A stretch of DNA of 64,000 nt from contig CATNEN010000039.1 in assembly GCA_950097015.1 (NCBI GenBank), positions 19,833,501 to 19,897,500 of the forward strand, read 5' to 3'. The translations under genes and the position numbers were made by a program. Of this stretch, positions 11,601 to 23,826 are shown one piece after another (position 1 is the stretch's first letter; each line of letters begins with the position of its first letter). Below the pieces are notes generated by a model. It saw nothing but the letters and a program-made list of their open reading frames with translations. It searched no databases and was not told the origin of the DNA. This DNA comes from Macrostomum hystrix (Eukaryota; Platyhelminthes; Macrostomidae).

Positions 11601-14600
11601 AGAAGGAATCGTAGCTATGATTGTAACCAGAATCGCAGCAGGAATCGTAGCTAGAATCATAGAAGGAATCGTAGCTTGAATTCTAGAAGGAATCGTAGCT
11701 AGAATCATAGAAGGAATCGTAGCTATGATTGTAACCAGAATCGCAGCAGGAATCGTAGCTAGAATCATAGAAGGAATCGTAGCTAGAATTCTAGAAGAAA
11801 TCGTAGCTATGATTGTAACCGGAATCGCAGCAGGAATCGTAGCTAGAATCATAGAAGGAATTGTAGCAATACTTGTAGGAGGAACTGTAGCTGAAATTCT
11901 GGCATGAATTGGATCTAGAATACAAGAGGGAATCGTAGCTAGAAAACCAACTGGAATCGTAGCTAGAAACCCAACTGGAATCGGAGCTAGAAACTTAACA
12001 GGAATCGGAGCTAGAAACCCAACTGGAATCGTAGCTAGATACCCAACTGGAATCGTAGCTAGAATTTAGGAATCGTAGCTAGAGTTTTAGGTATCGTAGC
12101 TAGAATTTTAGGAATTTTAGCAAGAATTTTAGCGGGAATCGCAGCTACAATCCGCCAAATCTAATCCCTATCTCAAACAGGAGGCAGTTCAGCAGGGTGA
12201 GGCGGAAATGCCACTACAGGACAAGGACATCATGCACAATCTGTTTACCAAGTGCTTCGATCGCGAGGATCCAGAAAGCGACCTCCGAGTGGCTTATTTC
12301 CTCTGCCAGTGGGCGGTTCATCCAAGTCGTGGCGGCTGTCATCGTCCAGTTGTAGCCGCCGTACTCATGGAGAAGCTTCGCCTATTGAATCGGGTCAGTC
12401 CAATCAGGCTGCACGATCAGCTGGTCAATTTCTTGAATAGTGACTCGGCGCCTAGGCAGGATCGCGACTCCGGCCCTGATTGTCAGGAATCGTTTCGCAA
12501 TCTGGTGGCCCTATTCGGCGAACTGATCGATCGGGAGATCTTCGATCACGATAGTTACGCTAGGTGAGATTGACGGTGAATTGGAATCCCAATTGAGGAA
12601 TGTTTGTTGCTAAATTAGGAGATATGGGTTTGTGAAATTATGGGTTCATTGGATTAGGGGATTTGGGTTATTTGGGTTGGGGGATTTAGGTTCATTGGAT
12701 TAGGGGATTTGGGTTCATTGGATTAGGGATTTGGGTTTAGAGATCCTGATGAAACATGGGTTCATAAAATCGGGAGATTTTGGTTTATGGGATTAGTAAG
12801 TTTGCTTTACGTGGTTGCATCAGGAAAATTTAGTTTATTCGATTTTGAAATATGGGTTTATGGATTAGGAGATTAGGGTTTGTGGGATTAAGAGTTTTAG
12901 GCTTGGAGTTAAGCAGATTTTGGTTCGGGAAGTAGGAGATTTGAGTTTGTGGATTAGGATATTTGAGTTTGTGGATTAGGAGATTTGAGCTTGTGGATTG
13001 GGAGATTTGAGCTTGTGGATTGGGAGATTTGAGTTTGTGGATTAGGAGATTTGAGTTTGTGGATTATGAGATTTGAGTTTGTGGATTAGGAGATTTGAGT
13101 TTGTGGATTGGGAGATTTGAGTTTGTGGATTGGGAGATTTGAGTTTGTGGATTAGGAGATTTGAGTTTGTGGATTAGGAGATTTGAGTTTGTGGATTAGG
13201 AGATTTGAGTTTGTGGATTGGGAGATTTGAGTTTGTGGATTGGGAGATTTGAGTTTGTGGATTAGGAGATTTGAGTTTGTGGATTAGGAGATTTGAGTTT
13301 GTGGATTAGGAGATTTTTTATTTTGTATCGTGTGCGAAAATAACTAGCTAAATATCCTTGCATAAAATCCAGGTACCTAATAGCTCACGACATTCTGAGC
13401 TCAGAGACGGCGCCTCTAGTATTCTCCGACACTGAGTACAGCTTGCCTAACCTGACTAAGCAGTCCAAGCACATTCAATATCTGGCTCATTTCCCCCTAC
13501 CAGCCGATGACACCTACGCACACGAGGCAAGCCAACGACTTCACATGCTCTATGGTGTTGGCAAAAGTGAAGAGGCTCTAAAACGATTTTTAAGGCGCCT
13601 AGTTCGCGAGGTTAGCCGACTATTCACTAAGAAGCACAACCTGGTCGATGCCAACACCGGCATGTACGTCAAGCAGCGTCGGGCTGGCAGCGTTGACGAG
13701 GACGCCGAGTTGAATGATATTCGCCGCCGTTTCTCTATGCTGACCTTCTGCGAGATGGAGCTGGTCACTGCCCAGGTAGTTTCTTTATTAGTTCCTGGGT
13801 TCTTTAGATTCTTCCCCTCTTCCCTGATCCTCAAGATTCTTCCCCTCTCGTCTGATCCTCAAGATTCTTCCCCTCTTACCTGATCCTCAAGATTCTTCCA
13901 CTCTTCCCTGATCCTCAAGATTCTTCCACTCTTCCCTGATCCTCAAGATTCTTCCACTCTTCCCTGATCCTCAAGATTCTTCCCCTCTCGTCTGATCCTC
14001 AAGATTCTTCCCCTCTTCCCTGATCCTCAAGATTCTTCCACTCTTCCCTGATCCTCAAGATTCTTCCACTCTTCCCTGATCCTCAAGATTCTTCCACTCT
14101 TCCCTGATCCTCAAGATTCTTCCACTCTTCCCTGATCCTCAAGATTCTTCCCCTCTCGTCTGATCCTCAAGATTCTTCCCCTCTTTCCTGATCCTCAAGA
14201 TTCTTCCCATCCTCTCTGATCGTCAAGATTTTCCTTTCCATGATTTCTTAACAACCTTGGGCCTATTCACATTTGCCCAATAAAAATTCGATTAAAAACC
14301 CAATAAAAATCCCAGGGCAAACGCTGTCTAATGGAGTCGTTGCGTCAATTCTACGAAGATCCCAATTGTAACATTCTGCCGTCGCCAACGCGCGTCCTAT
14401 TCCTAATGAACCTCGTAGAATTGTCTGGCAATCTCACCGGACTTATCTACTTTCTAGTTGAGATTTCTAATGGTATTCTTCGGTGAGAAATGTTTCATTG
14501 TAATTAAAAGTATTTGATTTTGAATTGACGCCAAATTGATACTAATAATTATAACAAAACAAACAACAACAGGGTGGAGGGCAAGCCTAGTCCGGGCTCT

Positions 14601-17600
14601 GGCACAGCAGCGTCCGCCGTCTCGGCCGAAGAACAGCAGCGCAATAATTTCTTGCGAATGTGGAGCAATAAAGTAGTACTCAGAGTACTTGGTTACCTGC
14701 GGCAGTATCAGGCTATACTCATGACTATGCCGGCTGAGATGCGAGTACTATTCTCTAATCTTGTTCGCACCAATGTTAAAAAAGTTGGCAATCCAGAGCA
14801 GTGCTCGTGCGCCGATCGTTGCACTTTAGCCTACCTGTTCGATCTGTATTCGCAATCGATTTCGGTCAAGGCCGGCTATCACAATATCTTCTCTAGGGCT
14901 AGGCCGAAATTGAAGCAGGCAATCTATAAGAAGATTGAAGCATTCGAAATTCCGCTGGCAATGTTTCCGCCAACTCTGATGAATCTGACCCATCCCAGTG
15001 TTGAAGAACTGCTATTGAACGACGAAGAGGAGAGAAAGCGCGCCAATTTCATGGACGAAAGGAAGAGAGCAAATTTCTTCTCATACTTTCTCTACAATGT
15101 GCTCATGTGCGACACGGATGAGAAGGTTAGTATTTTTGATCGACTACTACTCGTAATACTAATTTCGAGACAGATTATTCCTTCTATATCGCTATAATGT
15201 ATAAAAATTGTTATTTAAGACAGTCATCATCATGGTTACTTTTTGACTATTCATTTTGGTGACCTAAATTTATGACAATTTTCTCGACCGTCCTATCGAT
15301 TAGAGTGACCATGGATAGTTTATGACCGTTTGCTATAGGATACCATTCTTATGACAGTCGATTAAAGTGACCATGGATGGTTTATGACCGTTTTCTCCAG
15401 AATCCTATCCTTATGACAGTCGATTAGAGTGACCATGGATGGTTTATGACCGTTTTCTCCAGAATCCTATCCTTATGACAGTCGATTAAAGTGACCATGG
15501 ATGGTTTATGACCGTTTTCTCCAGAATCCTATCCTTATGACAGTCGATTAAAGTGACCATGGATGGTTTATGACCGTTTTCTCCAGAATCCTATCCTTAT
15601 GACAGTCGATTAGAGTGACCATGGATGGTTTATGACCGTTTTCTCCAGAATCCTATCCTTATGACAGTCGATTAAAGTGACCATGGATGGTTTATGACCG
15701 TTTTCTCCAGAATCCTATCCTTATGACAGTCGATTAGAGTGACCATGGATGGTTTATGACCGTTTTCTCCAGAATCCTATCCTTATGACAGTCGATTAGA
15801 GTGACCATGGATGGTTTATGACCGTTTTCTCAAGGATCCTATCCTTATGACCGTCGGTTAGAGTGACCATGGATAGTTTATGACCGTTTCCTATAGGATC
15901 CTATCCTTATGACAGTCGATTAGAGTGACTATGGATGGTTTATGACCCTTTTCTCAAGGATCCTATCCTTATGACAGTCGATTAGAGTGACCATGGATCG
16001 TTTAAAACCGTTTTCTTGAGGATCCTATCCTTATGACAGTCGATTAGAGTGACTATGGATAGTTTATGATCGTTTCCTATAGGATCCTATCCTTTGGACA
16101 GTCGATTAGAGTGACCATGGATGGTTTATGACCGTTTCCTATAGGATCCTATCCTTTGGACAGTCGATTAGAGTGACCATGGATGGTTTATGACCGTTTC
16201 CTATAGGATCCTATCCTTTGGACAGACGATTAGAGTGACCATGGATGGTTTATGACCGTTTCCTATAGGATCCTATCCTTTGGACAGTCGATTAGAGTGA
16301 CCATGGATGGTTTATGACCGTTTTCTATAGTATCCTGTCCTTATGACAGTCGATTAGAGTGACCAAGGATAGTTTATGACCGTTTCCTATAGGATCCTAT
16401 CCTTTGGACAGTCGATTAGAGTGATCATGAATGATTTATGACCGTTTACTTGAAGAAATTACTAAATGAGCATTTTATTACTGTGACTTATCAGCTGTAT
16501 TATTTTTATGTCTAAACTCTTATTTGACTTACACCAGGTGCTGAAGACTTGTATCGAAGCCTGCGAATGTACAACATTCTGCGCCCACCTGCCGCCTAGA
16601 TGGCTATGGATTTTGCGAGCCCTGTTAAACTCGGCATCTGGCAATAAGGAGCTAGAACCTGTCCTGCCGCAGATGCTGTTCGATCTAGTCTGTAATTGTC
16701 CGAATCTGGCTGAGAAACTGTCCGTACTGTGCGGCCTGCTTTTGTCTAGAACGTGTTTCACAATTGCCGACTTCTTAACCAATGTTCTATTTCCTGTGGT
16801 TAGCGATTTCCTAAAGAATCCCAGCGCCGAACCGTCGGCAAGATTGGCCATTCACGTCTTCTACCTGATTGTGACACTGAAACTGCCGTTGAAATCTTTG
16901 ACTGACAAGCTACTGCTTCGTGGCGCCGTTGTTGATAAGATATCTACTAATTCGTTAAATTTCTTCTTCAAGGTATGTTTACTGAAGTACCACCCGAATT
17001 TATAGCTCTAATTAGTCACATTTTCCTTATTTATTTCAGTCTCTAATTAGTCACATTCCCTTATTTATTTCAGTCTCTAATTAGTCACATTCCCTTATTT
17101 ATTTAAGTCTCTAATTAGTCACAATAGCCTTATTTATTTAAGTCTCTAATTAGTCACCTTTCACTCACCCATTTCAGTCTCTAATTAGTCACCTTTCACT
17201 CACCTATTTCAGTCTCTAATTTGTCACCTTTCACTCATCTATTTCAGTCTCTAATTAGTCACCTTTTACTCACCCATTTCAGTCTCTAATTTGTCACAAT
17301 TCCCTTATCTATTTCAGTCTATAATTAGTCATCTTACCCTTAACTATTTCAGTCTCTAATTAGTCACATTTTCCTTATCTATTTCAGTCTCTAATTAGAC
17401 ACCTTTCACTTACATATTTAAGTCTCTAATTAGTCACCTTTCACTCACCTATTTCAGTCTCTAATTAGTCACCTTCCTGTTATCTTTTTCAGTCTATAAT
17501 TATAAACTTTTTTCCTTATCTATTTCAGTCTCAAATTTGTTACATTTCCCGTTTACCTATTTTAGTCCCTGATTAGTGACCTATCCCGTATCTATTTCAG

Positions 17601-20600
17601 TCTCTTACACTTTAATGACTAATCAAGTTAAAATTTCCCTTTAAACAGGTGCTGCTATTAATACCAGGCGAGTCATGGCTCGAATGTGTTCAACGCGAAG
17701 CAGCTCGCGAAACACCCGTCGATCTTCGCCAGTTGCGCTTCTCCGACTTTGCCGCCCGTGTCTACAAGGAGATCACCGATTCGGCCTGGATTAGGGAGAA
17801 ATTTCTGCGTCAACCATTCACCGAGACCCTGCTGAGCAAGGAGGCCCTACTAGACTCGTTCATTAACGACGCCCACGCCAGGTTTATCTTGCACAGCATC
17901 GCTTATCGTTGCCCTACGCCGCAGTCAGCAGCCGATACTGCGGTCTCCTCGGCTTCCACCGCGTTCACCGATCTTTGGCGTCAGACGCAGAATTTCGGTC
18001 ACCTATTTAAAGGCCTCTCATTGTGGCATTTAACATGGAGCCTGTTAGAGGTTGAGCTGAGCCTACTGCGTAGGCAGGACGATCTAGATTCTATCCAGCG
18101 TAGCTTCGCCAATTCTCTGTGCGAATTCTTTGCTAAACGTTCAGCGCCCGTGTTGAAATCTGACTCGACCGCCGCGTCTGGCTCCGGTCAGCAACAGCAG
18201 CAGCATCAGCAGCATCAGCAGATACCGCCGCCACCCGGCCTGCCACTAATTGAACCAGTTGAAACCGATTGGCTAGTTGGCTTACTAATTCGCAAGCTAA
18301 GCGCGCACAGTTTTGGCCCCAGTATTCGGGCTCAGATAGTTAAATCAGCTGGCAGTTTGTTAGACTGCGGCTCCAATCTAGGCAATGCCAAGGCGGATCA
18401 GGAGCGCGAGGATCTGCTTCGCCGCAGCTCTGTACTATTGGCTTATCCGCCGTTTCTCTGCTTACTACAGGAGGCCCTGTCTGAGGAGACCGTTAGGCAG
18501 GACATCCTGAGTCCTGGCGTACAGTCTAGCCTGTTTCAACAGGTCAATCGTTATATTGAGCACGCCGAGAAAGCATTGGATTCTGGTATTGAAGAGGATC
18601 TGCGAGTTCGCTGTCTGCTTGGACAGGTAAGGGAATTTTTTGAAGAATCGAAGCAAGAATCAAATATAGAATCGCTTTTAGAATCGTATGTAGAATCGAA
18701 GCAAGAATCGTATTTAAAATTGAAGCAGGAACCTGATGTTGAACCGAAGCAAGAATCTGATGTAGAATCGAAGAAAGAATCTGATGTAGAATCGAAGCGA
18801 GAATCGTATGTAGAATCGAAGCAAGAATCTGATTTAGAATCGAGGCGAGAATCGTATGTAGAATCGAAGCAAGAATCTGATTTAGAATCGAAGAAATTAT
18901 CGTATGTAGAATCGAAGCAAGAATCTTATGTAGAATCGAAGCAATAATCTTATGTGGAATCGAAGCGAGAGTCGTATGTAGAATCGAAGCAAGAATATAA
19001 TGTAGAATCGAAGCAAGAATATGATGTAGAATCGAAGCAAGAATATGATGTAGAATCGAAGCAAGAGCCGTATTTAGAATTGAAGCAAGATAATGTAGTA
19101 TCAAAGTATGAATCAAATTAGAATCTGATGTAGAATTGTAAATCATTGGAATCGACGCAAGAATTGTAGGAATTGCTCGTTGAGCCAGTAAGAATAGACC
19201 AAGAAAAAAATATCCCATCCCGCAGGCCCTTCGTCTCCGCCTGTCTCTAGTCGGGTCCCTGTTTAGCGTCCTGCTTCAGAGCACGAGCTTGTGCGCCGAG
19301 TGGTCCATTCTGCTAGCCAAACTGATCATCCACTCGCTAGTGGACATTGGCAGTAGTCGGGAAGATTTTCACCGTGTCATCGACATGCTGGTGGCGCTGC
19401 TGCACGCTGTGGCCACCGGTCCGCCAGATTCTGAGCGTCAGCCAACTCAAGACGACGAGCGCAAGAATCAACAGGGAGTGGTTAAAAAACTGCGCAAAGA
19501 GCTCAAGGAAAGCGACCTGCTACCGGCGCCGCTCCGGCCTCTGTTTGTCACTCCCCGGCTGATCTTTGAAGTGCCGGTTTGCCGCTCTTGTGAGAATTCT
19601 CTACATTTTTATGCGACTAGATTTCTTAAAATAATGACTCATTCATATTATCATGACCCCATCGACATCTTATCATGACCCCATCGACATCTAATCATGA
19701 CCCCATCGACATCTTATCATGACCCCATCGACATCTAATCATGACCCCTTGACTTACTTGACTTAGCTGCAGGGCGGTCCCATAGAGGGACACAGCGGGA
19801 AGACGATGCCGCCCATTCCGCTAGTCCCTGAACGACCGACGCACCGTCACGGACGAGGAGTTGGCGTCGCCCAGGGAGGTCCCTCCGAGTCGCTCTCCGC
19901 AGCCACGTCGCTCCCTGGAAGAGGGAGTTCAGCTCTGCGGGTGGCCCGAAGGTAGCGCATGAGCTGATTAAAGTTTTTGGGTTCACTTCCTGGATGGAAG
20001 TGTGTAGCCCGAGATAGGTAATTCTGTCCTGCATGAAGGCGGGGCAGATGCTGACAAAATGTTCAGCGGTTTCGTCACCTGAGTTGCAAAAACTTGCCCT
20101 GCAGGTATTGGTGCCTGGTGAAGCACCAATGCCCAGTCATGGTGGCCGCTTGGATGTCTTTGCGCGGGAGACGCAGAAGGAGGTTCCGGAGTTTGCGGGA
20201 GGGCTGCGGAATAGCCTCTCTAGATTGCCTGCAGTTGTTGCAGTTCGCCCAGAGCGAGTAGTGCTGTAGTTTCACCCACGCTTTGATGCGTGAGTTAATG
20301 ACACAGTTTGAGACCGGAACCAGAGGTTCGGGTCCCCAGGAGGATCCAGCGGCGCCGGCTTTCGCTAGAACGTCAGCCAGCTCGTTGCCCTGAAATCCCT
20401 CGTGTCCGGGCACCCATTTGAGGGTGACCTTGTTGGTGGAGGCCAACATGTTGAGATGCTTGATACAGTCAAGGACTGCTGCCGAGCCAATGCAGCGACT
20501 GCGGATGGCATACAGTGCTGCCTGACTGTCAGAGTGGAAGATGATATCCTTACCTTTCACGCCAGTAGCGAGCAGCTTTTAGAGCAGGAGCTGATGGCAA

Positions 20601-23600
20601 GGATCTCATTCTGGAAGACACTGGAGTTGACGCCAGTGTATTGGGCGTGGGTTGCAACCAGCTGCCCATTGTGAAAGATGCAGACACCGAAACCGGTGTT
20701 CTTTGACTGTTTGGATCCATCTGTGTAGCAATGAAGTTCACCGCGATTCCAGCTGTCATTGATTTCGTCGCATCGATGACTACGTCGTAGCCTTGTCTCG
20801 CGTTCGGTCTCGAGGCGATGTTATCCGTGAGGTCATTATGGGCATCGCACTTGTTGAGGATTTTGAGGCAAAGATCGCTCTGAGGGATAATTTTCCTCTT
20901 AGCGAATGCTCTCATAAACTTGAACTTGACGCATCAAGTAGACGCCTTTGGCAGCTTCGCCTCTGGTAAAGATGTCCAGAGGCGGAAGATCCAAGAAGGC
21001 CGCCCTACCAGCAAAGGGTGTTGATCTGGTGGCGTTGCAGATCAGTCGACATGCCCTTCCCTGGACCGTGTTGAGCAGATCAGCATGACTCTTGACCTGG
21101 ACCGTGTTGAGCAGATCAGCATGACTCTTGACCTGGGTAGCGCTGACCCAGATCAAGGAGGCGTAGGTGATGGCGGGTCTCACCACAGAGGTGTAGATCC
21201 ACCAAAGACGTTTTGGGCACCAACCCGAGCAGGTTCCCAGGGCACGCCGGAGCTGCGCTAGGATCGCAGAAGCACGTTGTGCTTTAGCCTTCACGTGGAA
21301 AGACCAGTTGAGTCTGTGGTCGAGCATGACCCCAAGACACCTGGTCCTTTGAGCAAAGGTGATGTCCTTGCCATAGAGTTGCAGAGGCTTTATGTACCAC
21401 CGGATCTTACTGGTGAACATAATGGCAACAGTTTTAGGCTCTAAAAGCCTTAAGCCGTTGTCCTCGGCCCAGGTCTCAGCTTTGCGGAGAAACGCTTCCA
21501 TAAGATCCCTGAGATTGCTAGGCGACGGTTCCGCAACAATGGCAGTGACGTCGTCGGCATACCCGATTTTTTGTACGGGGTCAGGTCTTGAACTGCTCAG
21601 GAGAGAGTCGATGACCATGTTCCAGAGGGTGGGAGTAAGGACTCCCCCTTGGGGGCCGCCTTTACAAACCCTGGTAGTGGCAGTCTGCCCAAGCAGATGA
21701 GCAGTAACTGTTCGGTTCGAGATCATGTACATAATCCACCGAATAAGACACGCGTGAGCTTTACGATCCCGGAGGGTCTTCTCAAACGCCTGGAACAGGA
21801 CATTGTCGAAGGCCCCCTCGATGTCGAGAAAAAGAGCAAGGGCATAGCCGTCACCCAGCGCAGCCTTCTCGATGATCTCCACGATCGCATGTAGGGCGCT
21901 CTCAGTCGACCTCCCAGTACGGAAGGCATGCTGATTGTCGCTGAGAGGTGTTGCAGTCAGCTCGCAGGATAGCAGCCGCCAGTGCACCAGCCTCTCCATC
22001 AGCTTGAGCAGGAAGGAAGCTAAGCTGATCGGCCTGAAGGCCTTAACGCTCTGGTAGTCTCCCTTCCCTGGCTTGGGTATGAAGACCACCCGAGCAATCA
22101 TGACCCCAATCGACATCTTATCATGACTCAATCGGCGTATTTAATTATGACCCCATCGACACCTAAGTATGATCTATGACACAATCAAAATTTGCTCGTA
22201 ACCAAGCCGAATTTAATCATGACGCACTGACCGACCCTCATGACCCACCGAAATTATTTATTGACCAGCCTCATTAATTAATGACCCAGTCCGATATCCA
22301 ACAAAAATAATAATCGAATCAATTTTTCGTCTATTTTCGCAGCTCGTCGACCAGCCAGCTGCATTCTGTACAGTCGGGAGCACATGAGCCCACTAGAGCT
22401 CATCGAAGGCATTAAAACCTTCCAGCCGTTGTCCCTGTCCTGGTACACAGCTATGCGTTACGACCTGCCGCCTAGCCGGCACGAGCTTGCCCACCTGGTG
22501 GCGCCGCTAACTCGCACCGGCGCCGGCGCTGGGCCATTGCGCAACGATAACTATTACCTGTGCAGTCCCGAACTGCCGGAGGAGGATCTGGAACCGGACG
22601 AGCCGAAAAAGTTGAAGATGTCCAATGGTAAACCGGCTGCTCCTAGTCAGCCATTTAACCAGATGCAGCATCGGCATCAGCCAATGCAGGTCCAGCATCA
22701 GCACCAGCACCAGCACCAGCATCAGGGCCAGCTTCCTTATCAGATGATGACACCGCATCAACAGCAGCATCATCAGCATCTCCTTCAGCAGCAACAGCAG
22801 CAGCTGCAGCATCAGCACCATGGCCATATTCAGCATCAGCATCCGCATCAGGCGCAGCCACCGCCGCACTCTCATCATCAGCCTCCGCTGCCGCCGCAGC
22901 ATCAGCACCTGCAGCATCAGCATCAGCACTCTCATCCGCACCAGCACCCGCATCAGCCTCCTCCTCCGCCGCCGCCTCCGCCGCCTCCGCCAACAACGGG
23001 TCGAAAGCAGACTGTGAAAAAGAAGGCTTCACTTCAGCAGATTCAACAGCAGCAACAGCAGCAGCAGCAGCAGCCGTCTTCTTCAGCAAGTTACGTCATG
23101 CCTCAACAACAGCCGCCTCCGCCGCCTCATGCACACGCTTATCTTCATCAGTCGCACGGCAGTGTACCCGCAGCTCCGGGTTACCCGCTGCAGCCTCCGC
23201 TGCCGCAGACTCCTGGTTCTTGGAGTAGCGCCACCGCCACAGTTGGTCCCGGCTTCAGTCATCCGCATCACATGCCGCAGCATCAAGCGGCTGGCTTCAG
23301 ACCGCAGCAACCGGGTCTTGGCGTTGTTCCACAACAGACGCAGCAACAGCAGCAGCAGCAGCTAACTCGACCCCGCAGCGTAGGAATGACCGCAGGCGGT
23401 GCCAGCGGTGGCGTCGGTCCAGCGATGATGATGCCAGTTGGCCAGCAGCGAGTCCAGCCCGGACCAATGCCCAACGAAGCATTGCCGCGCTCAATGGTCA
23501 GCCGACAGCCGTCTCAGCAGCAGCAGCAGCAGCAGCAGCAGCCGATGCACCAGCAGGTTGGCGGTATTTACGCTTCCAGACCGTCGGCGGTTCCGATTCC

Positions 23601-23727
23601 TCAAGGAACTTCGGCCAACGCTATGCACCCTCAGCATCAACTCCAGCACCAGCTCCAGCATTCACATTCGCAGCAGCAGCAGCCTCCGCCTCCACCTGAT
23701 TATTCGGTTTACAGCAGTCACCAACAC

Positions 23728-23759
<32 letters not shown>

Positions 23760-23826
23760 GCAGCAGCAGCATAATTCCTACATGTTTACTACTCATCATC
23801 AGGGGTACTACAATGCTCCGAGATAA
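8693..23826 (+). CDS. MED12: Mediator complex subunit 12 (kinase module), 11 exons
   Basis: Exons 8693-8821, 9363-9821, 10567-11244, 12181-12563, 13373-13775, 14316-14482, 14573-15125, 16538-16972, 17649-18626, 19226-19589 and 22343-23826 join into one open frame of 2010 codons plus stop; human MED12 has about 2177 residues. MED12 anchors the CDK8/cyclin C kinase module to Mediator in the nucleus. The N-terminus has the family signature KPLGPPEVYPQ (residues 22-32), then VNVREGF (44-50). This aligns with the CDK8-activating segment; the glycine (49) matches human G44, but glutamate replaces the usual Gln43. LCQWAVHP (463-470) marks the LCEWAV domain. ERCxLAYLYDLY-like and AEWSILLxKLI blocks follow in exons 7 and 10. 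Exon 11 starts with SPLELIEGIK and becomes a His/Gln/Pro-rich tail from about residue 1620, matching the PQL/OPA end. The ATG at 8693 is the only in-frame start before the signature. Confidence 0.95.
8880..9275. repeat. Minisatellite in MED12 intron 1, 23-bp unit
   Basis: About 17 copies of a pyrimidine-rich unit containing CATCTGACTCTTCCTTTCCC. It fills most of the 541-bp intron and ends about 90 bp before the acceptor. Confidence 0.95.
9885..10500. repeat. Degenerate minisatellite in MED12 intron 2, about 49-bp unit
   Basis: Recurring words ATGACTCATAGATCTA, CCTGACCCAT and TTGACCTAGT at about 49-bp spacing, clearest at 10275-10400. More diverged than most arrays here, so probably older. 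Confidence 0.85.
11283..12145. repeat. Minisatellite in MED12 intron 3, 24-bp and 36-bp units
   Basis: GGAATCGTAGCTAGAATC alternates with a longer variant carrying ATGATTGTAACC and AGAATCGCAGCA. The pattern repeats with a 132-bp higher-order period: AATTCCAGGAGG occurs near 11416 and again near 11548. Both strands are stop-free across much of it. Confidence 0.95.
12600..13315. repeat. Minisatellite in MED12 intron 4, 22-bp unit
   Basis: Copies contain GGAGATTTGAGTTTGTGGAT. They are irregular at the left end and nearly perfect from about 12950. The array fills the intron between exons 4 and 5. Confidence 0.95.
13800..14235. repeat. Minisatellite in MED12 intron 5, 28-bp unit
   Basis: About 15 copies containing GATCCTCAAGATTCTTCC, with CCTC/ACTC and CTTCC/CTCGT variants. 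Pyrimidine-rich on the coding strand. Confidence 0.95.
15215..16450. repeat. Minisatellite in MED12 intron 7, 62-bp unit
   Basis: About 20 copies with GATTAGAGTGACCATGGATG, TTTATGACCGTTT and ATCCTATCCTTATGACAG. The longest clear unit in the window. Left copies share CTCCAGAA and right copies share CTATAGGATCC, so two subfamilies expanded separately. Confidence 0.95.
17000..17610. repeat. Minisatellite in MED12 intron 8, 35-bp unit with 3' splice-site motif
   Basis: Copies read TCTCTAATTAGTCACCTTTC, then ACTCACCTATTTCAG. About a dozen copies end with a pyrimidine-rich stretch plus TTTCAG, which resembles a real 3' splice site. The acceptor that restores the reading frame is the later TTTAAACAG ending at 17648. 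Confidence 0.95.
18640..19160. repeat. Minisatellite in MED12 intron 9, 21-bp unit
   Basis: Copies contain GTAGAATCGAAGCAAGAATC. The array starts about 14 bp after the donor of exon 9 and stays open in that exon's frame until a stop at 18945-18947, so intron retention would add about 107 charged residues before termination. Confidence 0.95.
19640..19748. repeat. Minisatellite in MED12 intron 10, left part
   Basis: Copies of ATCATGACCCCATCGACATC, interrupted at 19748 by a LINE. The array resumes at 22096. Confidence 0.9.
19749..22095 (-). mobile_element. 5'-truncated LINE with RT and RNase H, inserted in MED12 intron 10
   Basis: The 2.35-kb insert lies antisense to MED12 inside a minisatellite. 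AATCATGACCCC flanks it at 19737-19748 and 22096-22107, consistent with a 12-bp target-site duplication, although the host repeat supplies the same word. Read on the minus strand, it starts within the reverse transcriptase with no endonuclease, continues through RNase H, and ends in a short tail built on AAGTCAAGT. RNase H after RT in a non-LTR element points to the I/R1/LOA/Tad group; I cannot name the clade. Confidence 0.93.
20075..22095 (-). pseudogene. LINE reverse transcriptase-RNase H polyprotein, frameshifted
   Basis: RT blocks in order on the minus strand are IPKPGKGDYQSVKAFRPISL, FLDIEGAFDNV, GGPQGGVLTPTLWN and the catalytic YADD (about 21545-21562). The RNase H part has CYTDGSK, VFQNEILAIS, HSDSQAALYAI and WVPGHEGFQGNELAD. 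The RNase H frame breaks at a run of four A on the minus strand (plus strand 20577-20580), where one extra base moves TGVKGKD out of frame. The frame also changes near 20899-20915, between RT and RNase H. These breaks and the missing 5' end make the copy non-autonomous. Confidence 0.9.
22096..22290. repeat. Minisatellite in MED12 intron 10, right part
   Basis: Continuation of the ATCATGACCCCATCGACATC array on the other side of the LINE. Copies degrade towards exon 11. Confidence 0.8.

Noticed and set aside
22507..23494. Overlapping frames on both strands in MED12 exon 11
   Set aside because: Shadows of CAG/CAT/CCG codon runs in the Gln/His/Pro-rich tail of MED12.
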